Assembly (NCBI GenBank): GCA_002257025.1
Contig: NCHA01000002.1
Span: forward strand, 186,001-250,000
DNA length: 64,000 nt
Direction: 5' to 3'
From: Sphingobacteriales bacterium 16-39-50
GTDB taxonomy: Bacteria; Bacteroidota; Bacteroidia; Sphingobacteriales; Sphingobacteriaceae
Every line of letters begins with the position of its first letter. Position 1 is the stretch's first letter. A program made the position numbers and the translations under genes. Of the stretch, positions 36,095 through 45,006 are shown piece after piece. Under the pieces are notes generated by a model. The model ran no database searches. It was not told the origin of the DNA and saw only the letters and a list, made by a program, of their open reading frames with translations.

Positions 36095-36742
36095 ATGTCA
36101 CTGAACAGTATTTTCCAGTACTTTATCCCCAAAGACAAGAAGTTTTTTCCTCTTTTCGAAAAAGATAGTGCGAACCTAATCCAGTTAGGTGAAAAGCTTG
36201 TAGAAGCAGTTAACACTGAAGATCTTACACTTCGTAAGAAATTATTCAAAGACATCGAAGATCTTGAGCATACAGGAGACGAGATTACTCATCAAATCCA
36301 CCTCGAGCTAAGTAAGAATTTTATCACTCCATTCGACCGCGAAGATATTCACAGACTTGCCAGTGCAATCGATGATATTGCCGATTATATTCATGGCTCT
36401 GCAAGTCGTATGGATCTTTATAATGTTACTATTATTACACCTCCTATAAAAGAACTCGCCAGCCTTATCTTACAGGCATGCCAGGATCTTCACAAAGCTA
36501 TTCACGAACTACGCGATTTGAAAAATATCCGTTTAATCGCAGATTGCTGCGTTCGTATAAACAGTATTGAAAATCAGGCCGATTATGTCTTTGACAAAGC
36601 GGTTGGTGAACTTTTCGATAATGAAAAAGATGCGGTGAACCTGATTAAATATAAAGAAGTACTCTCCGGACTTGAAACCGCGACCGATATGTGTGAGGAT
36701 GCAGCGAATGTGCTGGAATCTATCCTGGTGAAAAACGCTTAA
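36095..36742 (+). CDS. DUF47 (PhoU-like) phosphate transport regulator
   Basis: The 215-residue protein belongs to the DUF47/PhoU-like family: an all-helical bundle with the repeated motif E/DxxxD (DIEDLEHTGDEITHQIHLEL, and IDDIADYIHGSASRM). It is cytoplasmic and thought to gate or regulate the adjacent PiT permease. The PiT gene follows after 30 bases. Upstream, a TAAATTTG box at 36065-36072 is a candidate -7 element 22 bases before the ATG, though a well-placed TTTG -33 was not found. Confidence 0.92.
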   Translation: MSLNSIFQYFIPKDKKFFPLFEKDSANLIQLGEKLVEAVNTEDLTLRKKLFKDIEDLEHTGDEITHQIHLELSKNFITPFDREDIHRLASAIDDIADYIHGSASRMDLYNVTIITPPIKELASLILQACQDLHKAIHELRDLKNIRLIADCCVRINSIENQADYVFDKAVGELFDNEKDAVNLIKYKEVLSGLETATDMCEDAANVLESILVKNA

Positions 36743-36772
36743 TTACATCATTAAAGATATTACACCAGCCAT

Positions 36773-37828
36773 ATGGGTTTTACACTATTAATTGTAATCA
36801 TTGTTTTAGCATTGGTATTTGATTATATCAATGGCTTTCATGATGCTGCGAATTCTATTGCAACCGTTGTCTCTACGAAAGTTTTAACTCCTTTTCAGGC
36901 AGTGGTTTGGGCGGCCTTTTTCAACTTCCTTGCTTACTGGATATTCCATTTAAATGTGGCTGATACAGTAGCCAAGACTGCTGATACAATGAATATTAAC
37001 CTTGTGGTTATTCTTGCGGGTGTTTTGGCAGCAATCTGCTGGAATTTATTAACCTGGTGGTTTGGAATCCCTTCAAGTTCATCACATACCCTTATTGGTG
37101 GATTTGCAGGTGCTGCAATTGCTCATGGTGGTCTAAATGTGGTTAACCTTGGTGTTATCGGCAAAGTTGCTTCTTTTATAGTTCTTGCTCCAATTATTGG
37201 TATGATCATGGCGTATTTTATTACTGTGATCATTGTCAATATCTGTCGATACGCCAACCCTTCAAAGGCTGAATGGTGGTTCAAAAAACTCCAGCTAGTA
37301 TCTTCAGCTTTATTCAGTCTCGGTCACGGAGGCAATGATGCTCAGAAAGTAATGGGTATTATTGCAGCAGCAATCATTGTTTATCTTAAAGATGCTAACC
37401 TAAGTGTTGATACCATGTCATCATGGCTCCATGTAGGTTATACAGTTATTGATGGTAAGGTAAAGATCAATCATATTCCTGAGTGGATCCCTATAGCATG
37501 TTACACTGCAATAGCGGCCGGTACTATGAGCGGTGGATGGAAGATTGTAAAAACCATGGGTACCAAGATCACTAAAGTTACTCCTTTAGAAGGTGTTGCA
37601 GCAGAAACTGCCGGAGCAATTACTTTGTTCATGACCGAACACTTTAAAATACCTGTTTCAACAACACATACTATTACCGGTGCTATTATAGGAGTTGGAT
37701 TAAGCAAGCGTGTTTCCGCGGTACGCTGGGGAGTTACTATCAGCCTTTTATGGGCATGGATACTGACTATACCCGTATCTGCAGCCCTGGCAGCAACACT
37801 TTACTTTTTGCTTAGTTTGTTTCTTTAA
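36773..37828 (+). CDS. PiT-family inorganic phosphate transporter
   Basis: The 351-residue protein has about ten transmembrane helices and the duplicated PiT signature: FDYINGFHDAANSIATVVST in the first half and FSLGHGGNDAQKVMGIIAAA in the second. The paired phosphate-binding SSSHTLIGG and VSTTHTITGAIIG stretches are both present. PiT transporters carry metal phosphate by proton or sodium symport. It forms an operon with the DUF47 gene, a common partner arrangement. Confidence 0.95.
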   Translation: MGFTLLIVIIVLALVFDYINGFHDAANSIATVVSTKVLTPFQAVVWAAFFNFLAYWIFHLNVADTVAKTADTMNINLVVILAGVLAAICWNLLTWWFGIPSSSSHTLIGGFAGAAIAHGGLNVVNLGVIGKVASFIVLAPIIGMIMAYFITVIIVNICRYANPSKAEWWFKKLQLVSSALFSLGHGGNDAQKVMGIIAAAIIVYLKDANLSVDTMSSWLHVGYTVIDGKVKINHIPEWIPIACYTAIAAGTMSGGWKIVKTMGTKITKVTPLEGVAAETAGAITLFMTEHFKIPVSTTHTITGAIIGVGLSKRVSAVRWGVTISLLWAWILTIPVSAALAATLYFLLSLFL

Positions 37829-37865
37829 TTGCCTGCTGATTATTAATCCCCTAAAAACATAAGAG

Positions 37866-38585
37866 CTATTTCAGGACAATATCCTTTAGCTCGATCTGCG
37901 ACAATACTCTCAGCCTTCCCGCTTCATATAAGCTATCATACTTATCAACGGTAGTGACTGAGTCATCAAGTGGCATCTGGTAATTAACATAATCCTGAAA
38001 AATTACACCACCAACTTCCTGCGTTCTGAGTACATCTCTGAAACGATTGCCTCCTGAACTATACGCAAAATGATCCATGCTGTAATCTTCGATATCGAAC
38101 CAATAATAAAATACATCACTATGATCGCCTGCTTCCTTTGACTTTTCGAACGAAATCTCAATCTTATGATAGGTTTTACCCTTAATCTGGCTTTTACCAA
38201 TATATTTTTTCACTACGGAGGCATCGTTCAATTTCAGCGGTAAGTATAAAAAATAAACAACAGCATTGAGCGACTGCCTGTATTTGTCTGTGTCCTTCTG
38301 ATCAAGCTTTAGCTCTTTACCGTCCAGTATGCGTTTAAAGCCATCATTACTTAATATATCATGAACATTACCTGTAGAATCACTAAAAAAGCGTTCATAA
38401 TTAAATTGCCCGCCATTCTGCATAACTTTAAATCTTGCTGTCCTGAATGTAAACTCCAGAGTCGAATTAGTCAGCTTATCCATATTATAAAAGGCAATAC
38501 TTTTATCTACAATTTTCCGGGCATCAGGCTCATTACAGCCAGAAATGATAAATAACATTAAAATCAGGTAACTTAATCTGTTCAT
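37866..38585 (-). CDS. Lipoprotein of the DUF6503 type
   Basis: Using the ATG at 38583-38585, the protein has 239 residues with a lipoprotein signal and lipobox ISGC (Cys16). The body is beta-rich with repeated Asp/Lys/Tyr patterns, such as TFRTARFKVMQNGGQFNYER and DVFYYWFDIEDYSMDHFAYS. That pattern resembles DUF6503 and the outer-membrane lipoprotein-sorting (LolA-like) group, so a curved beta-sheet fold is likely. An upstream in-frame start (38633) is unlikely because it lies before the signal. Function is unknown. It converges with the PiT gene, with a gap of 37 bases. Confidence 0.75.
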   Translation of the reverse strand: MNRLSYLILMLFIISGCNEPDARKIVDKSIAFYNMDKLTNSTLEFTFRTARFKVMQNGGQFNYERFFSDSTGNVHDILSNDGFKRILDGKELKLDQKDTDKYRQSLNAVVYFLYLPLKLNDASVVKKYIGKSQIKGKTYHKIEISFEKSKEAGDHSDVFYYWFDIEDYSMDHFAYSSGGNRFRDVLRTQEVGGVIFQDYVNYQMPLDDSVTTVDKYDSLYEAGRLRVLSQIELKDIVLK

Positions 38586-38667
38586 AGCATGAATAATATT
38601 TAACAAAACAGGTTTAAAATCAAATATATACAATTAAGGCATAATGGATTCTTTATGATCCTTGAGG

Positions 38668-39570
38668 TCAAAACCGGATTTCAATCCTGCCGGTATTGAT
38701 CTTACTTCCAGCCCGGGTTTTCCAGGCGGGTCCATCCTTTATCAGACGAATAGCTTCCGCATCACAGGCCTCAGTCAATCCCTTCAAAATATGGAGGTTA
38801 ACCGGTTTACCCTTATCGTCAAGCTCAAAGGATAAAAGTACCGAGCCGCTGATATTCGGATCGGTTGCAGGTTTACGGATATTATCCTCCAGGTATTTAC
38901 GATAGATATCCCATCCCGGAACAGGTTGAACTGCCTGTTCAGAAGCATTGATACCTTCAGATGAAGCCAGAGACCTGCTGGCGGATCTCTGTTCCGGAAC
39001 ACTGAGTTTAGTGACTGGAATGCTTGCACCGCCTGAAGAAATCTCAGTACCTGTTGAGGATGGAGAAGAATTCAATTCGGACTCATTATTTGCTCCCGAA
39101 GGTGATTTATAGGCAGTAATTCTTGTCTCATCTGATGAAACAGGATATTCCTTCTCCCTGATAACCGGACGGTTCGGGGAACCCTCAATCTCATTTTTAA
39201 GCGAATCACGATCGATGAGGGCAACCTGTAGCTGCTTTTCTGTAAGGGTACCTGAGCGGTTAAAATTCATCCAGAACAGGATTCCGGCAGTAATAAATAA
39301 AACAGATGCAGATGCTGCGACACTTAAGCGCTGCCAGGTAAAGTCAAATACCTTTTTGTTTTCCTGCAAATGAACAATACGCTCTTGCAATTGCCTTTGC
39401 AAAATACTCAGATCTGTACCGGGATTTGAGGTATGAGTATATCCTTCCAATGCCTCCCATAGGAAAGGGTCAGTCAGGGCTTGTTTTTCGAGCCTGTGCA
39501 TTTCTTCGTGATCCAGCTTCCCCTCAAGGTAGGCTCTGATCATCAAACTATCGGGATAATTAGTGCTCAC
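38668..39570 (-). CDS. Membrane protein with TonB-like C-terminal domain, probable anti-sigma partner
   Basis: The 300-residue protein starts with GTG (39568-39570) and overlaps the ECF sigma gene by 11 bases. The N-terminal ~85 residues are soluble and helical and resemble an anti-sigma domain. One transmembrane helix follows (about 90-108). The periplasmic part is low-complexity, rich in S, N and E. The final 85 residues match a TonB C-terminal domain: SGSVLLSFELDDKGKPVNLHILKGL then DAEAIRLIKDGPAWK. TonB-like endings on anti-sigma-like proteins suggest a link to outer-membrane status or energy transduction. That is inferred from the gene pair. Confidence 0.8.
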   Translation of the reverse strand: MSTNYPDSLMIRAYLEGKLDHEEMHRLEKQALTDPFLWEALEGYTHTSNPGTDLSILQRQLQERIVHLQENKKVFDFTWQRLSVAASASVLFITAGILFWMNFNRSGTLTEKQLQVALIDRDSLKNEIEGSPNRPVIREKEYPVSSDETRITAYKSPSGANNESELNSSPSSTGTEISSGGASIPVTKLSVPEQRSASRSLASSEGINASEQAVQPVPGWDIYRKYLEDNIRKPATDPNISGSVLLSFELDDKGKPVNLHILKGLTEACDAEAIRLIKDGPAWKTRAGSKINTGRIEIRF

Positions 39571-40138
39571 TGTTCTTCTCTATACAAATTTTCAGATTTC
39601 GTTTACCATTCTGTATATAACTTTTAACCTTATTCAGTTCAAAGCCGGTATGATCTGCAACTTCTTTATAACATTTTTGCTCCATATAAAACAGATTTAT
39701 ACTTACTTTCTGCTCTGATGGCAGATCTTCAATACATTTTGCCATTATGGATAGCTTTTCTTCGGTATTATCCTCAAGGTTAAGATGCACAAAAGCCTCA
39801 TTTTCCATAAAATTCTCATCAATACTTAACATTTCATGCTTTGATGATGAACGGAGAACCATAAGACAATGGTTTCTGCTTAGGGTATAAAGCCAGGACT
39901 TGAAATTTGTTACTTCGTGAACCCTCAGTTTTTTCACTAATTCCTCAAAGATCTGCATCACAGCATCTTTGCTTTGTTCTTCATCCCGAAAGTATTTAAG
40001 GCATAAACCGAAAACCAGAGGCATATACTGCTCATAAAGCTTGCCGAGCAATTCAAGATCCCCTGTGCTGCGATACTCAGCAAGCAGTTCAAGCTCCCTG
40101 ATGACAGTATTTCCGGATGAATTCTTATTAAATCTCAA
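39560..40138 (-). CDS. ECF-type RNA polymerase sigma factor
   Basis: The 192-residue protein has sigma region 2 (about 20-90, with LYEQYMPLVFGLCLKYF and NFKSWLYTLSRNHCLMVLR) and region 4 (about 125-185, with LPSEQKVSINLFYMEQ and a helix-turn-helix EVADHTGFELNKVKSYIQNG). There is no region 3, as expected for extracytoplasmic function sigma factors. The downstream gene overlaps by 11 bases and encodes a single-pass membrane protein, the usual anti-sigma arrangement. Targets are unknown. Confidence 0.92.
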   Translation of the reverse strand: MRFNKNSSGNTVIRELELLAEYRSTGDLELLGKLYEQYMPLVFGLCLKYFRDEEQSKDAVMQIFEELVKKLRVHEVTNFKSWLYTLSRNHCLMVLRSSSKHEMLSIDENFMENEAFVHLNLEDNTEEKLSIMAKCIEDLPSEQKVSINLFYMEQKCYKEVADHTGFELNKVKSYIQNGKRNLKICIEKNSEH

Positions 40139-40305
40139 GGTTGCCGGTTTTTAAGCTGATCAAGTATAATTAATATTTGTGAATTTGGCAGGGGTTTTGC
40201 TAACTTATAAAAAGGAGCAAGGAACAATGATCAATGAACCCTTTGTAATTTGTTTCGAATTCGTCTTTGCTTCTTTGTCTTTACTCAATATCAACAATCA
40301 AAATT

Positions 40306-41037
40306 ATGAGATTTCTAAAAATATTTGCCTTATCAACGGGTGTATTCCTGCTTTCATCATGTGAAACTTTAAATCAGGCAGGCCAGATCCTTACTCAGAC
40401 AGGACTTGGAAACCCTAGTGCCACTGAGATTTCACTCGGACTAAAACAGGCTCTGGAGCTGGGAACATCTGCAGGTTCAGAAAGATTATCCCAAACTGAT
40501 GGTTTTTTTGCTAATGCCGCTATAAAAATTCTTTTTCCGGAAGAAGCGCAAAAGGTTGAGCGTACCCTCCGGAGTGTGGGCCTGAATAAACTTGCGGATA
40601 ATGTCATTTTAAGTGTGAACAGGGCTGCTGAAGCTGCTGCAATTGAAGCTAAACCTATATTTATTTCAGCAATAAAAGGAATGACCTTTAGCGATGCCTC
40701 CAATATCTTGTTAAGCGGACAACAGGATGCAGCTACATTATATTTTCAGCGGGTAACTGCTGATCAACTGCATCAGAAATTTCAACCCATTATACAGAAT
40801 AGTTTAAGTAAAGTAGGCGCTACCAGATACTGGACTGATGCTATTACTGCTTATAACAGCATTCCGCTTGTCGGAAAAGTAAACCCTGATCTTAGTGCTT
40901 ATGTCACAGAAAAAGCAATTGCTGGGATCTTTTTTGAAATTGCACAGGAAGAATTGAAAATACGATCAAAGCTCTCAGCGAGAACAAGCCCTCTGTTGCA
41001 GAAAGTATTTGCTTATGCAGACCGGAATAGAGGCTAA
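40306..41037 (+). CDS. DUF4197 lipoprotein
   Basis: The ATG at 40306 gives 243 residues with a lipoprotein signal (LLSSC, Cys17). The mature protein is helical and matches DUF4197: LKQALELGTSAGSERLS, KILFPEEAQKVERTLRSVG, IKGMTFSDASNILLSG and RYWTDAITAYNSIPLVGKV. The function of this family is unknown. It is paired with a paralogue 102 bases downstream, which has an ordinary signal peptide instead of a lipobox, so the duplicates differ in final location. The start 13 codons upstream is unlikely because it precedes the signal. Confidence 0.87.
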   Translation: MRFLKIFALSTGVFLLSSCETLNQAGQILTQTGLGNPSATEISLGLKQALELGTSAGSERLSQTDGFFANAAIKILFPEEAQKVERTLRSVGLNKLADNVILSVNRAAEAAAIEAKPIFISAIKGMTFSDASNILLSGQQDAATLYFQRVTADQLHQKFQPIIQNSLSKVGATRYWTDAITAYNSIPLVGKVNPDLSAYVTEKAIAGIFFEIAQEELKIRSKLSARTSPLLQKVFAYADRNRG

Positions 41038-41139
41038 GCAAGCAGAACTCCACATTCAGGATATAACGTATATAGTCTAATTGGATTGATGGCAATAATT
41101 TAATACCAGCTGAACCGTTAATTGTGGTAAATTAAACAG

Positions 41140-41895
41140 ATGAAATTAAAAATCTTTATCTCTTGTGTTTTTATAGTAAGCTCTGCTACATCGTTTGCGC
41201 AGTTCAAAATACCTCAGGTTTTAAAAGAGGCTGCTAATGCTATTAAACCGGGTAGCCCCACTCAGACAGAAATTGGAGATGCAATAAAAGAAGCTCTTGA
41301 AATTGGAGTTTCTGCAGGTACGGATCGTCTGTCACTTCAAAATGGATTTCTAGGAAATTCTGCAATAAAACTACTTTTCCCGCCAGAAGCAAGAAAAGTT
41401 GAGAAAGCACTCCGCGGAATAGGCATGAACAAAGCTTGTGATGACTTTATTCTAAGCCTGAACAGGGCAGCAGAACTTGCGGCCAATGAAGCTAAGCCAA
41501 TTTTTATCTCTGCAATTAAGGAAATGAGTGTTCAGGATGCTTCAAATATCTTACTGAGCGATCAAAAGAATGCTGCAACCAGCTATTTTCAGCGTGTAAC
41601 GAGCAAATCTCTGGAAGCTAAGTTTAATCCGATTATTCAAGGTTCTCTGGATAAAACACAGGCAACCAAATACTGGACTGATCTGAGTACTGCATATAAT
41701 CAAATACCGCTTGCCGGTAAAGTAAATACCGATCTCGCTGCTTATGCAACACAAAAAGCAATGGAGGGATTATTCCATGAAATAGCGCAGGAAGAATTAA
41801 AAATTCGTGAAAATTCTGGTCTCAGGAGCAGTCCACTACTAAAAAAGGTGTTTGGCTATGCCGATAAGAATAATAATGGGGTAAGTTTTCGTTGA
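41140..41895 (+). CDS. DUF4197 protein, exported paralogue
   Basis: This 251-residue protein has a standard signal peptide (cleavage after SFA, before QF) and closely parallels the upstream DUF4197 gene: IKEALEIGVSAGTDRLS, KLLFPPEARKVEKALRGIG, IKEMSVQDASNILLSD and KYWTDLSTAYNQIPLAGKV. Conservation is roughly half the residues over the whole length by eye, so the pair arose by tandem duplication. The product should be periplasmic and soluble. It ends with YADKNNN, close to the YADRNRG ending of its neighbour. Confidence 0.88.
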   Translation: MKLKIFISCVFIVSSATSFAQFKIPQVLKEAANAIKPGSPTQTEIGDAIKEALEIGVSAGTDRLSLQNGFLGNSAIKLLFPPEARKVEKALRGIGMNKACDDFILSLNRAAELAANEAKPIFISAIKEMSVQDASNILLSDQKNAATSYFQRVTSKSLEAKFNPIIQGSLDKTQATKYWTDLSTAYNQIPLAGKVNTDLAAYATQKAMEGLFHEIAQEELKIRENSGLRSSPLLKKVFGYADKNNNGVSFR

Positions 41896-41908
41896 TTCCG
41901 GCTTCCGC

Positions 41909-41935
41909 CATAATGTTAAGGACTTTAACATTATG
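41909..41935. repeat. Perfect 11-bp hairpin after the DUF4197 genes
   Basis: CATAATGTTAA (41909-41919) and TTAACATTATG (41925-41935) are exact reverse complements with a five-base loop. The stem is AT-rich and no T run follows, so termination is more likely at the next hairpin (41969-42003). Confidence 0.6.
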
Positions 41936-41968
41936 ATTTGTTTGTCATTACGGTATGATACGTAATAA

Positions 41969-42003
41969 AAAAGGTCTTTTAGTAAAATACCAAAAGACCT
42001 TTT
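41969..42003. terminator. Bidirectional terminator between DUF4197 and pdhC
   Basis: AAAAGGTCTTTT (41969-41980) pairs exactly with AAAAGACCTTTT (41992-42003) across an 11-base loop. A and T tracts on both sides fit intrinsic termination for both the DUF4197 transcript (+) and the pdhC transcript (-). Confidence 0.78.
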
Positions 42004-42022
42004 CCTTTTATGGGAATTTTCT

Positions 42023-43726
42023 TTAAACTAACAATCTTACAGGCTCTTCAAGCAATGCTTTTAATGTTTGAAGGAATGCTGCTCCTGTGGCTCCATCAAC
42101 AACACGATGGTCACAACTTAAAGTAACCTTCATGACATTTCCTGGAACAACTGCTCCGTTTTTAACTACAGGAACCTGCTGGATTCCACCCACTGCCAGT
42201 ATACAAGCATCAGGCGGATTAATTATAGCCGTAAACTCATCTATACCGAACATTCCCAGATTAGAAATGGTAAAAGTTGATCCTTCCCAGTCTGAAGGCT
42301 GTAATTTCTTAGACTTGGCACGTTGCGCAAAGTCTTTCACTTCAGCAGAGATATGGGAAAGTGATTTTCCATCTGCAAAACGAACTACAGGCACAAGTAA
42401 ACCATCTTCAACGGCTACTGCGACTCCAATATTTACATGCTCATTATAACGAATCTTATCACCTAACCAGGATGAATTAACATTAGGATGTTGTTTTAAA
42501 GCAACCGCAACTGCCTTTAGTACCATATCATTGAATGATATTTTTACAGATGCAAATTCATTGATCTTGGCACGAGCCTGCATTGCGCTATCCATATCAA
42601 TTGACATGGTCAGGTAGAAATGCGGTGAAGTGAACAGACTTTCAGAAAGACGCTTCGCAATAACTTTACGCATTTGAGATACCGGTTTCTCGGTATATTT
42701 CTCCTCACCGGTAAATTGTGGAATAGCTGCAGGTGCCTTTTCTGCTGCAGAAGCCGTTGCTGCTGCTGCGGGAACCGGACTTGCTTTCGTACTCTGAGCC
42801 TGTGCTGCAGGGTTAAAGCTTTCTATATCCTTTTTCACTATCCTGCCACCTTCAGCACTGCCTTTTACCTGAGAAATATCAATTCCCTTATCTTTTGCAA
42901 TCTTACGCGCCAAAGGGGATGCTTTTAAACGTGATGTTGAATCACTTTCAACATGCTGTGTTTCAGTCGCTGAAGTTGAATCAACTGCCGGATTTACTTT
43001 ATCAGGCTGCGATTCAGCTTTTAATTCTGCTACAGCTGGTTTTAAACCTGATTTTAATAATGCCGATACATCTGTACCCTCTTTACCAACAATTGCAATG
43101 ATATCATTAACTTTAGCTGCCTGTCCCTTTACTACACCAACATATAGAAGAACGCCATCGGCATAACCGATCACTTCCATCGTTGCCTTATCAGTTTCCA
43201 CATCTGCTAAAGCATCATCACTTTTTACCTTATCACCCACTTTTTTATGCCATTCAGCGATAACGCCTTCAGTCATGGTATCACTCAATAAAGGCATCCG
43301 GATAATAGTGGCACCTAATGCTTCAGCATCTGCATCACTGCTTCCGGCAGAATTTGTTTCTGTATTTGCTACCACCGGCGTGCTTTCTTTTACCGGTTCT
43401 TCTGATGCTTTTGCCTCCGGTGCTTTCGCGGGCTCTGAAACTTCTTTCTGACTTCCTGAATCACTTAAAAGCGCCTGATAATCTTCGCCTTCGGCACCAA
43501 GAATAGCTATTACAGAATCAACTGCTGCTGCTTCACCTTCTTTAGCACCAATATATAGTAAGGTTCCCTCCTGGAAAGACTCAAAGTCCATGGTTGCCTT
43601 GTCTGTTTCAACTTCGGCAATTAATTCCCCTGAGCTAACTTTATCACCAACTTTTTTATGCCATTTAGCGATAACTCCCTCCGTCATCGTATCGCTCATC
43701 TTAGGCATTTTCACTACTTCAGCCAT
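42023..43726 (-). CDS. pdhC: Pyruvate dehydrogenase E2 (dihydrolipoamide acetyltransferase)
   Basis: E2 forms the core of the pyruvate dehydrogenase complex, moving acetyl from E1 to CoA. The 567-residue protein has two lipoyl domains (about 3-78 and 139-215), each with an ETDKATM motif; the lipoylated Lys of the first is Lys43. A/P/E-rich linkers and a peripheral-subunit-binding domain (about 268-303, ASPLARKIAKDKGIDISQV) follow. The catalytic domain (about 340-567) ends with the CDHRVVDGATGAAFL active-site motif. pdhA lies 33 bases upstream on the same strand. E1-beta and E3 are not in the window, in line with Bacteroidota genomes that scatter these genes. Confidence 0.96.
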   Translation of the reverse strand: MAEVVKMPKMSDTMTEGVIAKWHKKVGDKVSSGELIAEVETDKATMDFESFQEGTLLYIGAKEGEAAAVDSVIAILGAEGEDYQALLSDSGSQKEVSEPAKAPEAKASEEPVKESTPVVANTETNSAGSSDADAEALGATIIRMPLLSDTMTEGVIAEWHKKVGDKVKSDDALADVETDKATMEVIGYADGVLLYVGVVKGQAAKVNDIIAIVGKEGTDVSALLKSGLKPAVAELKAESQPDKVNPAVDSTSATETQHVESDSTSRLKASPLARKIAKDKGIDISQVKGSAEGGRIVKKDIESFNPAAQAQSTKASPVPAAAATASAAEKAPAAIPQFTGEEKYTEKPVSQMRKVIAKRLSESLFTSPHFYLTMSIDMDSAMQARAKINEFASVKISFNDMVLKAVAVALKQHPNVNSSWLGDKIRYNEHVNIGVAVAVEDGLLVPVVRFADGKSLSHISAEVKDFAQRAKSKKLQPSDWEGSTFTISNLGMFGIDEFTAIINPPDACILAVGGIQQVPVVKNGAVVPGNVMKVTLSCDHRVVDGATGAAFLQTLKALLEEPVRLLV

Positions 43727-43759
43727 TTTATTTCCAGATTAGAATATTAGAATTTAAAT

Positions 43760-44755
43760 TTAGTCGCGGATGTATGGATAATCAGATTGAATATAAACAT
43801 CTGTGTACAGTTCAGAAGGATCCGGCCATGGCGATTCTTCAGAAAATTTAACTGATTCGTCTACAATTGCTTTAATTTTCTCATTTATTGAATCAAACCA
43901 GGCTTCATCAGCATATTTTTTTTCTTCAATAGTTGCCCTTACAACTTCAATAGGGTCTTTGGCTTTATAACCCTCAACTTCTTCCTTAGTACGATATTTA
44001 GCAGGGTCAGACATGGAATGTCCTTTATAACGGTAAGTTCTTGCCTCTAAAAATGTAGGACCATCGCCACGGCGGGCTCTCTGAACAGCCTCATCCAATG
44101 CATTATGAACCGCAACCGGATCCATACCATCAACAGGTGCACATGGCATATCAAAACCTAAACCGATTTTATAGATATCAACCATATTTGTTGTTCTTGA
44201 AACTGAAGTACCCATAGCATAACCATTATTCTCGCAAACAAAGATTACGGGTAGCTTCCAAAGCATCGCCATATTAAAAGTTTCATTCAGTGCCCCCTGA
44301 CGAACTGCACCATCACCCATATAACAGATACAAACATTATCAGTTCCATTATACTGCTCTGCAAAAGCAATACCGGCACCCAGCGGAATCTGACCTCCAA
44401 CTATACCGTGACCACCGAAAAATTTCTTTTCCTTACTGAACATGTGCATTGAACCTCCCTTTCCCTTGGAACATCCTGTAGCCTTACCATACAATTCAGC
44501 CATAACCTCATTTGCACTCATGCCTTTGGCAAGTGCATGCGCATGATCACGATATGCAGTGATAAGCGAATCCTCAGGGCGGATAACTGACATCGTACCT
44601 GCCATCACTGCTTCCTGGCCTATATACAAATGGCAAAATCCTCTTATTTTTTGTTGCCCGTAAAGTTGACCGGCTTTTTCTTCAAACTTGCGCATCAGGA
44701 GCATTGACTCATACCATTGAAGATAAGTGTCTTTCGTAATTTCTATTGAACTCAT
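43760..44755 (-). CDS. pdhA: Pyruvate dehydrogenase E1 component alpha subunit
   Basis: The 331-residue protein carries the thiamine diphosphate motif from GDGAVRQGALNETFNMAMLW to CENNGYAMGT (GDG to NN). The core features RGFCHLYIGQEAV, TAYRDHAHALAKG and YRYKGHSMSDPAKYR are typical of E1-alpha. It decarboxylates pyruvate together with E1-beta, whose gene is not adjacent. pdhC follows 33 bases downstream. The CAAATCTA box at 44801-44808 reads TAGATTTG on its strand, a full match to the -7 consensus, 46 bases before the ATG. Confidence 0.95.
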   Translation of the reverse strand: MSSIEITKDTYLQWYESMLLMRKFEEKAGQLYGQQKIRGFCHLYIGQEAVMAGTMSVIRPEDSLITAYRDHAHALAKGMSANEVMAELYGKATGCSKGKGGSMHMFSKEKKFFGGHGIVGGQIPLGAGIAFAEQYNGTDNVCICYMGDGAVRQGALNETFNMAMLWKLPVIFVCENNGYAMGTSVSRTTNMVDIYKIGLGFDMPCAPVDGMDPVAVHNALDEAVQRARRGDGPTFLEARTYRYKGHSMSDPAKYRTKEEVEGYKAKDPIEVVRATIEEKKYADEAWFDSINEKIKAIVDESVKFSEESPWPDPSELYTDVYIQSDYPYIRD

Positions 44756-44800
44756 TCGTAATCGTTTCTGTTAAACAAATTAATCCTTTACAAGGGAGGA

Positions 44801-44808
44801 CAAATCTA
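44801..44808 (-). promoter_or_regulatory. Candidate -7 box of the pdhA-pdhC operon
   Basis: On the minus strand the box is TAGATTTG, an exact match to the Bacteroidota TAnnTTTG -7 consensus. Spacing to a -33 TTTG is not clean, but the position suits the pdhA start. Confidence 0.45.
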
Positions 44809-44902
44809 ACCATATCTTCCTAAAAAAAGAATACCATAGTGTTTTGTTTACACGTTTTCACGCCGGATCTGGGCTAAAAAATCATTGAATTGCTTTTGGC
44901 GG

Positions 44903-44933
44903 CTTGCTGTTATACAATTTTTTTATATTTTTG
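44903..44933 (+). promoter_or_regulatory. Bacteroidota-type promoter of the NlpC/P60 gene
   Basis: CTTG at 44903-44906 and TATTTTTG at 44926-44933 are separated by exactly 19 bases, fitting the TTTG-N19-TAnnTTTG consensus with one mismatch. The predicted start near 44940 leaves a 5' untranslated region of about 66 bases before the ATG at 45007. Confidence 0.6.
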
Positions 44934-45006
44934 TAACATTCTTAGAATATAATCAGTAAACAGACGTTCATCTTAGCGTTGTTTATTTATAAACGAAAGA
45001 TCAATA

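Noticed and set aside
42023..44755. Incomplete PDH operon as sign of gene loss
   Set aside because: Bacteroidota often encode E1-beta and E3 at other loci, so the absence of pdhB and lpd here is not evidence of loss.
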